Below, in pieces: positions 12,978 through 19,457 of a DNA stretch of 22,868 bases. The stretch lies in IMG/VR virus record IMGVR_UViG_3300042902_000085, positions 1 to 22,868 of that record, one strand, 5' to 3'. Below the pieces are notes generated by a model. It was not told where the DNA came from and did no database searches. It was given only the letters and a program-made list of their open reading frames with translations. Position 1 is the stretch's first letter. Each line of letters begins with the position of its first letter. Origin of the DNA: a virus. The position numbers were made by a program, and so were the translations under genes.

Positions 12978-15489
12978 GCGAATTAATTTTCTCTGGACTC
13001 CAACCGATACATTTCATAATGAATCCAACAGGATCAAGATATGCCTTCTCGAACTGCATGTCATAATTAACGAAATCTTGAAGACCAAATTCTGGAGGCA
13101 ATCTACCTGGATATGAAATAACTGTATCTTTGAAGGGATTAGGTTGTTTCAAATAAGTAAATTTCAACTTCTCACCTTCTTGAATCAGTGGATACTTCTT
13201 TGTCAATTTCATTTCTTTTAGGTAATGATTATAAAGAATTGCGCCCTTTACATGAATTGGTGTACCTTTCTTGTACATCATCACAGTATCTGAATATTGA
13301 GCAAGACCATTGACTCCTCTCGGAAAAGAAATCTCTTCGGGTGGAAGGGTTTTAAACTCTTTCCTAAAATCAGCAATGAACTCTTGCACATCAGATTCTG
13401 TATCAGTTATGATCATTTTGATGGTTTCTTTCATCTTCTTACGAATTGCAGAAGGTGTTGATGACTTGACCATTTCAAGACCCATAACTTTCAGATGAGG
13501 TTCTTTGTACTGAACACCTTCATTGTTATATACGTTTAGAATATATCGTTTCTTTGCTGTCCAGATACCCTTATTAGAAAGACCCTCTCTCTTCATACGC
13601 ATCTTTTGTTTGAATGCATGGACATATTCAGCAAGTTCAACATAAGACTCATCAATGTATGGTTGAATCTTTTCTTCACAAACTTTATCCATAAACTCAA
13701 TAATCTTTTGAGTATCACTTGTGTCTGTGTAGACTTTATCAACAAGTTCACTCATGCGTAAATAAATCGAATCAGTATCTGAAGCAATAACATAGTCAGA
13801 ATCAGTCTTCAACAACTTATTCATAAAAAGATTGATCTTTTTTTCAATCCAACGAATCGAAAGTTGACCAGCAGTCGTTACGGCCAATGCCTGACGCAAA
13901 TCATAGAATCTAAAATACTTTGAACCCATCGCACCATATGCAGAGTTTAATGAAACTTTCTTTGCCAATTGAAGATTGTCGTATCGAGAAACAAGTTTAC
14001 TCAACTCGAACTTCTTGTCTGGATCACTCTCATTTTCATACTGTTGTTTTGCTTCAAGCATCTTTTTCTTAAAAGTTTTACGATCCGCATACATATCTTC
14101 AAGCATCTTTGGAAGAAATCCCTGACGATCTGTTCGAAAAAACTGACCATTTGGTGTTATTGTTACACCAGATAATTTACTCGTATCGATCTCTTTATTG
14201 ATAAATTTATCAACATTAATCGATTGAGAAATCACTTTACGCATCTCTTCAGTATAATCAGATGGATCAACGATCATCTCGGGTGAAAGATTATATTGCA
14301 TCATTAAATGTGGATACAAAGAATCTAAGTCAAAAGATGCAACCCAATCATGCATTCCAATCTGAGGTTCTTTTACATATGCACCCTCAAATGCTTCAGA
14401 TTTTTCACCAACATTCTTTGGAGGAACAATGATTTTTTTATCTAGAAGATTGTTGTATATGATGGCATCCCACATTCTTGTTTGTGCAAAAATGTCTTCA
14501 TAGTTTGATTTTGTATCATAAGCAAGAGTTAGACCGAGATCAAACAATTTCAACTTTTCTTCCATTTTCAAAATCAAATCTACGTCTTTGATGTTGTATT
14601 CAATAAATTTTTGATAATTCAATCGATACAGATCATTCAAGTTATCATATTCGTCAAATGACAACTTTTTCTCACCAATTTCAACGTTGGCAATGTTATC
14701 AAGTTTGTAAGATTCTTGTGATTTACCGCCTGGTGCATACCATCTATACATTTCAATATAGTCCCAAGTGGCAACACCGAGAAGAACATATGCAATATTC
14801 TCTCGACCCATACTTGTTACCTTCCTCTCATTGATGATACCCCATGGAGAAAGTTTTTTCGCATATTCTGGACCAAGAATTCGGTCGAATCTATTGACAA
14901 GATAAGGAATATCAAAAAACTTAATATTCCAACCAGAGAGAATGTCTGGACAGTTTTCTTCCCAATCAACTAGGAACTTTTTACATAAAGACCACTCATC
15001 TTTACACTTGATGTATTTCTCATCACCTTGGATTTCATATTCACCACAACCATAAACGATTGTGTCACCACCAAGATATCGAATACAAATAGCAGTAATA
15101 GGTTCATTGGCATCATAAGGATTTGGAAAACCATTCTCTGATCCAACTTCAATATCAATTACAGCAATTGAAATTTTATCTTGGTCGTGTTCAATCACAC
15201 CACTGTGTACTTCAGCAATGAAAGCATACTCATATTGAGTGTTGCCATAGATCTTGAAATTTCTGATGTCATCATAGTTCTTCACAAAATCTCTGGCATC
15301 ACGAATAGATTGAAATAATTTCCTCTCTAAAAATTCACCATCGAGAGTCTTGTATTCAGTCTCACTTTTTGATGGCAGATAAAGACTTGGTTTATATGCA
15401 ATTTTGAGTTTTATGTTACGACCATCTTTTACTCCTCGATAAAGAATGTTATTGCCAACAGTTATCACACTAGTGTAAAAGTTATTCAT
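12958..15489 (-). CDS. 43: Family B DNA polymerase (T4 gp43)
   Basis: An 843-residue replicative polymerase with 3'-5' proofreading. Exonuclease motifs: DIE at 112-114 (Exo I), NIKFFD at 188-193 (Exo II), YNIKD at 298-302 (Exo III). Polymerase motifs: SFDLDSLYPHLM at 385-396 (motif A, D387), KKVSLNSAYGAMGS at 510-523 (motif B) and ASDTDSIYL at 569-577 (motif C, D571 and D573). The C-terminal tail (PEKINSLDNFFG) ends in a LDNFF segment like the clamp-binding peptides of T4 polymerases. It is somewhat shorter than T4 gp43 (898), and is unbroken: no intron or split as seen in some relatives. ATG overlaps the Sm-like gene stop (TAATG). It is the last gene of the operon from the 18265-18293 promoter. 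Confidence 0.97.
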   Translation of the reverse strand: MNNFYTSVITVGNNILYRGVKDGRNIKLKIAYKPSLYLPSKSETEYKTLDGEFLERKLFQSIRDARDFVKNYDDIRNFKIYGNTQYEYAFIAEVHSGVIEHDQDKISIAVIDIEVGSENGFPNPYDANEPITAICIRYLGGDTIVYGCGEYEIQGDEKYIKCKDEWSLCKKFLVDWEENCPDILSGWNIKFFDIPYLVNRFDRILGPEYAKKLSPWGIINERKVTSMGRENIAYVLLGVATWDYIEMYRWYAPGGKSQESYKLDNIANVEIGEKKLSFDEYDNLNDLYRLNYQKFIEYNIKDVDLILKMEEKLKLFDLGLTLAYDTKSNYEDIFAQTRMWDAIIYNNLLDKKIIVPPKNVGEKSEAFEGAYVKEPQIGMHDWVASFDLDSLYPHLMMQYNLSPEMIVDPSDYTEEMRKVISQSINVDKFINKEIDTSKLSGVTITPNGQFFRTDRQGFLPKMLEDMYADRKTFKKKMLEAKQQYENESDPDKKFELSKLVSRYDNLQLAKKVSLNSAYGAMGSKYFRFYDLRQALAVTTAGQLSIRWIEKKINLFMNKLLKTDSDYVIASDTDSIYLRMSELVDKVYTDTSDTQKIIEFMDKVCEEKIQPYIDESYVELAEYVHAFKQKMRMKREGLSNKGIWTAKKRYILNVYNNEGVQYKEPHLKVMGLEMVKSSTPSAIRKKMKETIKMIITDTESDVQEFIADFRKEFKTLPPEEISFPRGVNGLAQYSDTVMMYKKGTPIHVKGAILYNHYLKEMKLTKKYPLIQEGEKLKFTYLKQPNPFKDTVISYPGRLPPEFGLQDFVNYDMQFEKAYLDPVGFIMKCIGWSPEKINSLDNFFG

Positions 15490-15797
15490 TATACCTTTGG
15501 TAAAGTTTTTACAATTTGAATGCCTGCACCGAAAACCTGATTGTATTGATTTTCCAATTGGTTAACAGGATTATTAATCATTAAAATATCTTCGTACTTG
15601 ATTTTAAATCCCGTGACGAATTCACTAGCATACTCTACAAACGGAGAAAAAGCAACCCCACCCTGAGGATTATCTGGTGAAGGTGGTACAGAAACTACCT
15701 GCACAGGTTTCTTCAACAACACATAATTGTTCTCAGATTTCTCTTCAACCTCACCCATAAGAGTGTGGTTTGTTTTTAACGTAATCAATTTAATCAT
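15489..15797 (-). CDS. Sm/LSm-like small protein of marine T4-like phages
   Basis: A 102-residue protein. The N-terminal MIKLITLKTNHTLMGEVEEKSENNYVLLKKPVQVV gives the strand-turn-strand pattern of an Sm barrel (a G-x-V strand after a variable loop, then a L-K-P-V strand). GVAFSPFVEYASE follows, then VTGFKIKYEDILMINNPV as the last barrel strands. The tail NQLENQYNQVFGAGIQIV is a hallmark I associate with a large ocean-phage family for which a structural-genomics study reported an Sm-like fold; I recall this but have not checked it. RNA or ssDNA binding as an oligomeric ring is possible. It overlaps the upstream gene by ATGA and the polymerase start by one base, which ties its synthesis to gp43. 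Confidence 0.7.
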   Translation of the reverse strand: MIKLITLKTNHTLMGEVEEKSENNYVLLKKPVQVVSVPPSPDNPQGGVAFSPFVEYASEFVTGFKIKYEDILMINNPVNQLENQYNQVFGAGIQIVKTLPKV

Positions 15798-16018
15798 ACT
15801 TTCACCTCATAATTTGAATCTAATACATCTAAAGTTACCCATTTTTTGGGAAATAACATCTCACGACCTTGGAAATCTTTTATATCCAAAGTTGGATCAT
15901 CAACTAATCCAATAAGTTCTACCATACCATCAAACTCACGATAGAAAAAGTCATAAGAATACGCCTTAACTAAATTAAGTTTTTCGGCAGTTTGTTTAGC
16001 AAGAAATTTAAAGTTCAT
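15794..16018 (-). CDS. Small protein of unknown function upstream of the Sm-like gene
   Basis: A 74-residue protein from ATG 16018: MNFKFLAKQTAEKLNLVKAYSYDFFYREFDGMVELIGLVDDPTLDIKDFQGREMLFPKKWVTLDVLDSNYEVKV when pieced together, written here in landmarks only: an N-terminal helix, a central hydrophobic VELIGLV strand, and a FPKKWVTLDVL strand near the end. An upstream in-frame ATG (16060) would add 14 residues inside the MazG-like gene, but AAGG seven nt before 16018 favours the shorter form. It overlaps the Sm-like gene by 4 nt. No family is recognised; it is small, probably soluble and co-expressed with the polymerase. Confidence 0.75.
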   Translation of the reverse strand: MNFKFLAKQTAEKLNLVKAYSYDFFYREFDGMVELIGLVDDPTLDIKDFQGREMLFPKKWVTLDVLDSNYEVKV

Positions 16019-16026
16019 AATATACC

Positions 16027-16377
16027 TTATATAAAAGAAGTTAAGTTTGGTGGAGTCCAATGTTCGGGTTTCAAAATTTTACCGTCATCACGTTTGAAAA
16101 CTTTTAAAGTTATTGGATCGATTTTACATAGATTGGATCTAGCAACTTCATTCCAAGCACCATCAACATTGTAACCTTTAAGATAACAATAACCAAGAAT
16201 TACCCAAATCATATCCATACATGCATCAAGTTGTTCAACATTGTCTTCTTGATCGAATGCAACATTAAATTCTTGAAACTCTTCTTCAATCAACTTCGAA
16301 TAAAGTTTAAATGTATCATCTGAAGGTTTCTGATCACAAGCATCAATAAAATTAACTACGTCATTATACATATTCAT
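16027..16377 (-). CDS. MazG-like / PRA-PH-like nucleoside triphosphate pyrophosphohydrolase
   Basis: A 116-residue all-alpha NTP-PPase-type protein. The metal-binding helices show LIEEEFQEF (29-37, the E-E-x-x-E motif) and QLDACMDMIWVILGYCYLKGYN (49-70), with D51 and D55 as the second acidic pair; the usual Glu one position later is absent. EVARSNLCKI (77-86) gives the S-N-x-x-K motif, and FKRDDGKILKPEHWTPPNL closes the protein as in phage MazG-like and phosphoribosyl-ATP pyrophosphohydrolase-like proteins. Hydrolysis of a (d)NTP or (p)ppGpp-like nucleotide to the monophosphate is the family role; which substrate applies here is unknown. ATGA overlap with the peptidase gene. It probably works with dCMP deaminase on the nucleotide pool. 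Confidence 0.8.
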   Translation of the reverse strand: MNMYNDVVNFIDACDQKPSDDTFKLYSKLIEEEFQEFNVAFDQEDNVEQLDACMDMIWVILGYCYLKGYNVDGAWNEVARSNLCKIDPITLKVFKRDDGKILKPEHWTPPNLTSFI

Positions 16378-16829
16378 TCGAAAACCTCAAAATGTGGACC
16401 ATCAATAAAAGGACGTTTACCTTGACTGCGGCGAACATTGATATAATCGTCCATCGCATCTTGCATAGTTCCATCCCAATCTCTAATATCATCAAGTTGC
16501 CATGCGGCACCCCAACGAATAGGAACACCGACTTCAGTTGCCGCCAACTTCATCGCATCAGCAATATCATCATACAGATTTAATTCCCAAGATACACGTT
16601 TGCCAATGTATGCAACCAAATCTACGGCTTTACCTTCGATATGTTTAGATTTCATAGTTTGACTTGCACCAGAAGCAACAAGTTCACGTTGTCTCTGTGT
16701 TGTTCTCAAACCCTCGGTAACACCAAAATCGATTCTAGATAATTCAATTGCATACTGAACTACTTCCACTAGTCTAGAATCTACGCCTTCGAGATTCTTT
16801 AGTGATCTACTAGATAATTTAAAAGCCAT
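16374..16829 (-). CDS. M15-type peptidase (VanY / L-alanyl-D-glutamate endopeptidase-like endolysin)
   Basis: A 151-residue zinc peptidase that would cut peptidoglycan cross-bridge peptides. Landmarks: RIDFGVTEGLRTTQRQRELVASG (32-54, the G-x-R-T/S and Q-x-x-L region), SKHIEGKAVDLV (61-72, with zinc ligands H63 and D70) and DGPHFEVF (143-150, third zinc ligand H146). The length and motif spacing fit compact phage endolysins such as that of T5. No signal peptide or transmembrane helix is seen, so release would depend on a holin not visible here. ATG at 16829 overlaps the AbrB-like stop (TAATG). It is odd that it lies in an early-type replication operon rather than among late lysis genes. Confidence 0.88.
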   Translation of the reverse strand: MAFKLSSRSLKNLEGVDSRLVEVVQYAIELSRIDFGVTEGLRTTQRQRELVASGASQTMKSKHIEGKAVDLVAYIGKRVSWELNLYDDIADAMKLAATEVGVPIRWGAAWQLDDIRDWDGTMQDAMDDYINVRRSQGKRPFIDGPHFEVFE

Positions 16830-17002
16830 TATTTGCCTTCTTTAGTTTTATTAATAACAACGATACGACCTTGTAATTCGACAATATCAAGGGTATCCCC
16901 AACTTCCCACTTCATTTCAACCATCAATTCCAGAGGTAACTCTATAATGGCATCACCATTATCACAGATTTCTAAAACTTGTGATTCATACTTTTTCGAC
17001 AT
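16829..17002 (-). CDS. AbrB/SpoVT-like mini-protein
   Basis: A 57-residue protein, too short for most gene finders' cut-offs. It reads MSKKYESQVLEICDNGD, then AIIELPLELMVEMKWEVGDTLDIVELQGRIVVINK in landmarks: a strand, a short helix (LPLELMVEMKW) after a proline, then the V-G-D-x-L-x-I turn and a final strand. This is the swapped-hairpin AbrB/MazE layout of small DNA-binding transition regulators and antitoxins, where two chains make the DNA-binding barrel. No toxin gene lies beside it. It starts 17 nt inside the dCMP deaminase gene and ends in a TAATG overlap with the peptidase gene, so it must be co-translated. It could regulate host or phage promoters. Confidence 0.75.
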   Translation of the reverse strand: MSKKYESQVLEICDNGDAIIELPLELMVEMKWEVGDTLDIVELQGRIVVINKTKEGK

Positions 17003-17390
17003 TTATATTACACCTCAATAAAAATTTCAAACCATCTTCACTACGATATGTATTCCGATAATAAACAGAATTGATTCCAGACTGGTGAATTATCTTCGCA
17101 CAATCTATACATGGTGAATGAGTCACAAATAAGTGTGCACCTTCACTTGAATTAGTTGATCGTGCGATTTTTGCAAGACAATTCGTCTCTGCGTGAAGAA
17201 CCTCTGGTTTAGTTTTATAGTTTTCATCTTCACAAACATTATCCCAACCAGAAGGCATTCCATTATAACCTATGCCAATGATAGTGTTGTCCTTGACAAC
17301 CACACATCCAACTTGAAGTCTCTTCGCTGTTGAAAGATTAGCATAAACTTCGGCTACACTCATATGTGCATCAATATATTTCTGTTTCAT
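16986..17390 (-). CDS. cd: dCMP deaminase
   Basis: A 134-residue zinc-dependent deaminase converting dCMP to dUMP, which feeds dTMP synthesis. The catalytic motif HAETNCLAKI (about residues 66-75) provides the zinc ligand His and the proton-shuttling Glu. SPCIDCAKII (about 92-101) provides the two zinc Cys. LSTAKRLQVGCVVVKDNTIIGIGYNGMPSGWDN is the standard substrate-binding N-terminal half. T4 Cd is longer (193); the compact form is like bacterial and marine phage enzymes. It overlaps the phosphoesterase stop by 4 nt. A dTTP/dCTP allosteric loop is not obvious. Confidence 0.93.
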   Translation of the reverse strand: MKQKYIDAHMSVAEVYANLSTAKRLQVGCVVVKDNTIIGIGYNGMPSGWDNVCEDENYKTKPEVLHAETNCLAKIARSTNSSEGAHLFVTHSPCIDCAKIIHQSGINSVYYRNTYRSEDGLKFLLRCNINVEKV

Positions 17391-18241
17391 ACGTCAACAA
17401 ATTTCAATACAAAGTCTTCAGCACGATTTTCATAATTAATATAACCTCTAGGATTACAAACAACTCGTGTGTTTCCTATCTTGTAATCAAAAGTTTCGTG
17501 TGTGTGTCCATGTGTCCATAAAACAATTTCTGGAACGTTTTCAATAAAGAAATCTAGTGAAGAACTATAACCACCATTCATCATTGTATCATTCTGATAT
17601 CTAGGGTGTGTAGACAATTTACTTGGTGCATGATGACCAACAACAACAATTTTCTTTCCTTTGTTCTCAGATAAAACAAGTGTGAGGTATTGAAGAAATT
17701 GTTCATGTTCAGTTATCGCATTTTCTGGAGAAAAAGTAGAAACTACTTCTTTCATTTTCATACCAATCTGAACTTGTTCATCATCTTTTTTACCATACAC
17801 TGGAACTTTACGATATGTCATATGATTTGAATTTTTAATAAGTCTGAAATCATTCATCAAATCTTTAATAGTTAGTAATGTTGATATATCACCACAATTC
17901 ATATCAGTCCACAGTGTTCCACCCACGAAAATATAATCATCTAGTTTGAATGATTCTTTTTCTAGGATATGTAGATTTTTTAAATGTGAGAGATGATCTT
18001 GTAATATTGTTTTACTTTTCGCAAAATCGCCGTGATAATGCTCGTGATTACCCATGACATATAATACATTATTAAATTCTCCACAAACTTGTTCAAAAAA
18101 TTTCAAATATTCAGGCTTTTCGCTGAAGTTGAAGGCAACACAAATATCACCAGATAGAATCAACACCTCAGCATTCTCGGTGTTTTTCAGTTCGATTGTA
18201 CCAAACTCCAAATGCAAGTCTGAACAAATAGCAATTTTCAT
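17387..18241 (-). CDS. Calcineurin-like metallophosphoesterase
   Basis: A 284-residue protein from ATG 18241, chosen because AGGAG lies about seven nt upstream and MKIAICSDLHLEFG starts the fold; an ATG six codons earlier lies before the Shine-Dalgarno. All five metal-binding motifs are visible: SDLH (7-10), GD (31-32), GNHEH (64-68), GHH (202-204) and GHTH (245-248). These are the two-metal phosphoesterase sites of the calcineurin superfamily, members of which hydrolyse phosphoprotein, cyclic nucleotide, Ap4A or nucleic-acid phosphodiesters. The substrate cannot be named. It is the first gene after a perfect sigma70 promoter, so it should be strongly expressed early with dCMP deaminase and DNA polymerase downstream. 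Confidence 0.9.
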   Translation of the reverse strand: MKIAICSDLHLEFGTIELKNTENAEVLILSGDICVAFNFSEKPEYLKFFEQVCGEFNNVLYVMGNHEHYHGDFAKSKTILQDHLSHLKNLHILEKESFKLDDYIFVGGTLWTDMNCGDISTLLTIKDLMNDFRLIKNSNHMTYRKVPVYGKKDDEQVQIGMKMKEVVSTFSPENAITEHEQFLQYLTLVLSENKGKKIVVVGHHAPSKLSTHPRYQNDTMMNGGYSSSLDFFIENVPEIVLWTHGHTHETFDYKIGNTRVVCNPRGYINYENRAEDFVLKFVDV

Positions 18242-18264
18242 AACAAATCTCCTAATCAATACAT

Positions 18265-18293
18265 ATTATACATAGAAAAACACCGATTGTCAA
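18265..18293 (-). promoter_or_regulatory. Perfect consensus sigma70 promoter for the polymerase operon
   Basis: On the sense strand TTGACA (18293-18288), exactly 17 bp, then TATAAT (18270-18265). Both hexamers and the spacer are ideal. It sits in the short gap between hsp20 and the phosphoesterase gene; the -10 box is about 24 nt before the ATG at 18241, leaving a leader with the AGGAG Shine-Dalgarno. It should direct strong early transcription of eight genes down to the DNA polymerase. Confidence 0.9.
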
Positions 18294-18299
18294 GCACTT

Positions 18300-18743
18300 T
18301 TATTCAGTTAAAAATTGTTTACCTAAATTAGTTTTGATTGGTATTTTTTTAGGCAACTGTTGTTCTGGAACAACATTTTTCAAGTTTATCGATAAAATAC
18401 CATTATAAAGTTCTGCACTAACAACTTCAACTGTATCCATAACACTAATTGATTTATGGAAAGATCGAGTTGCGATTCCCCTATGTAAATAGTTTTTAGA
18501 ATCATCTTTATCCATTTTACCAAGGATACTTAAGATATTGTTTGCAAGTTCAATGTTAATATCAGTTTCTGAAAATCCAGCGACAGCAAGTTCTACCGAA
18601 TATTCATTTTCGGAAGTTTTTATGATGTTGTGATGTGGGAATGTTGGTGTTGTTGAAGATGTTGATCGAAAGATATCGTCAAACCTATCAAATCCAACCA
18701 GATATGGATTATTTAAAATATCATTGATGCGATTAAGCGTCAT
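18300..18743 (-). CDS. hsp20: Hsp20 / alpha-crystallin small heat shock protein
   Basis: A 147-residue small chaperone. The short N-terminal arm contains GFDRFDDIF (17-25), then the alpha-crystallin domain begins at IIKTSENEYSVELAVAGFSETDINIEL and ends with the family signature ELYNGILSINLKN (A-x-x-x-N-G-x-L-x-I-x-L type). The C-terminal tail KKIPIKTN carries the I-x-I motif used for oligomer assembly. Phage Hsp20 proteins are common in T4-like cyanophages and related marine phages, where they are thought to aid folding or capsid assembly. AAGGAG is seven nt before the start. It is the last gene before the strong promoter of the next operon. Confidence 0.95.
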   Translation of the reverse strand: MTLNRINDILNNPYLVGFDRFDDIFRSTSSTTPTFPHHNIIKTSENEYSVELAVAGFSETDINIELANNILSILGKMDKDDSKNYLHRGIATRSFHKSISVMDTVEVVSAELYNGILSINLKNVVPEQQLPKKIPIKTNLGKQFLTE

Positions 18744-18869
18744 ATAATTCTCCTTTTAAGCGAGTTAACAAAATGTGATATCCATTAGGCATATCAGTTC
18801 CTGCGTACCGAATACAGGGACACCATATCGTTGTGCCGGCAAACGTTTCCTAAGGTAGTAAGAAATCTA
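18744..18869 (-). other. Compositionally distinct intergenic stretch upstream of hsp20
   Basis: These 126 bp between the 56-residue gene and hsp20 hold no ATG-started gene of normal size. They are visibly richer in G and C (for example 18801-18846) than the surroundings. One frame is open for 38 codons, from just after a TAG to a TAA that overlaps the hsp20 ATG, and ends in MPNGYHILLTRLKGELYDA; only its last 19 codons follow an ATG. Another frame has a TTG five nt after AGGA with 24 further codons. Neither is convincing as a gene. A regulatory leader or a decayed gene is equally possible. Confidence 0.5.
18776..18796 (-). promoter_or_regulatory. Hairpin in the hsp20 leader
   Basis: On the sense strand TGATAT, a bulged G, CC, loop TAAT, GG, ATATCA: an 8-bp stem with one bulge. 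It ends about 33 nt before the hsp20 ATG and does not cover the AAGGAG. It may be an mRNA stability or processing element, and a thermosensor role is not supported by its position. Confidence 0.5.
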
Positions 18870-19040
18870 TTATTGTGTAAGTATTTTGAATGATTCTCTG
18901 TTTACGAGAAAAGTTCTTTCAGGATTATCCTTATTAAATACTCTCACAAAAATTATTCCATCATTTTCTATAACATCATTTAGATCTTTACAGAAAACAA
19001 TATCTCCAGTATACAAATTCTTCAGTTCCGAAAGTTTCAT
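18870..19040 (-). CDS. Small protein of unknown function downstream of regA
   Basis: A 56-residue protein that begins MKLSELKNLYTGDIVFCKDL and continues with VIENDGIIFVRVFNKDNPERTFLVNRESFKIL. The pattern of short beta strands separated by turns (GDIVFC, GIIFVRVF, RTFLVN) suggests a small SH3-like or OB-like barrel, but I recognise no family. The start is well supported: TAGGAG lies 12-17 nt upstream, with its TAG forming the regA stop codon, so translation is coupled to regA. The gene ends with TAA followed immediately by TAG. It is likely co-transcribed with 45-44-62-regA. Confidence 0.8.
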   Translation of the reverse strand: MKLSELKNLYTGDIVFCKDLNDVIENDGIIFVRVFNKDNPERTFLVNRESFKILTQ

Positions 19041-19054
19041 AATAAAATAATCTC

Positions 19055-19456
19055 CTAGTCAAATCTTTTTTTACCCATACTATATTTACTAACTAGTTCC
19101 CATTGATCCTTTTCTTTGTGAGAAATAATTTTGATCTGTTGAATGGGAGCAATGTTATTTATCATCAATTGCGAATTTAGTATCTCTACTAATCCCCACT
19201 CCTCAAGCAATTTAGCAATAGCATTCCGTCTCTGAATATCATTCTCTGAAATGGTTGATGGTTTACCATCTAACGCAAACATCTCTTTGAAGTGAACCAA
19301 ATAGTATCTACCTTGTTTATGTAATATGTGACAAGATTGATATAGTATTTTTTCCTTTCTGGAAGAAACGCCTATTCTAGTAAGCGTTTCCCTAACTTTG
19401 AGGAAATCGTCCTGTTCCGTTAAAGCAACTTCAATAAATTTAGATAAATCAAACAT
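19055..19456 (-). CDS. regA: RegA translational repressor
   Basis: A 133-residue RNA-binding protein that blocks ribosome access at start sites of early mRNAs, including clamp and clamp-loader genes in T4. Strong similarity to T4 RegA can be read directly: DDFLKVRETLTRIGVSSRKEKILYQSCHILHKQGRYYLVHFKEMFALDG (16-64) corresponds to the T4 run of the same motifs (FLKVKETLTR, LYQSCHIL, YYIVHFKEM). RRNAIAKLLEEWGLVEI follows, and WELVSKYSMGKK ends it. It is 11 residues longer than T4 RegA (122). The start lies just behind the gp62 stop with AGGAAATGAA before ATG. Its own leader shares a 10-nt stretch with a T4 RegA target as I remember it. Confidence 0.93.
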   Translation of the reverse strand: MFDLSKFIEVALTEQDDFLKVRETLTRIGVSSRKEKILYQSCHILHKQGRYYLVHFKEMFALDGKPSTISENDIQRRNAIAKLLEEWGLVEILNSQLMINNIAPIQQIKIISHKEKDQWELVSKYSMGKKRFD

Positions 19457-19457
19457 T

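Noticed and set aside
14970-15158. Minus-strand 62-codon frame inside the DNA polymerase gene
   Set aside because: It lies in an alternative frame of the exonuclease domain, whose motifs are intact in the polymerase frame.
12958-15489. Intron, intein or split in the DNA polymerase gene
   Set aside because: All exonuclease and polymerase motifs follow at normal spacing in one frame without insertions.
16829-17002. Toxin-antitoxin operon built on the AbrB-like gene
   Set aside because: The overlapping neighbours are clearly dCMP deaminase and an M15 peptidase, so no toxin partner is present.
18776-18796. RNA thermometer controlling hsp20
   Set aside because: The hairpin ends about 33 nt before the ATG and leaves the AAGGAG unpaired, unlike ROSE or fourU thermometers, which mask the Shine-Dalgarno.
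18849-18862. CCTAAGGTAG resembling the 23S rRNA homing-endonuclease target region
   Set aside because: Only 10 nt match, the flanks do not continue the rRNA sequence, and no homing endonuclease or intron is present in this window.
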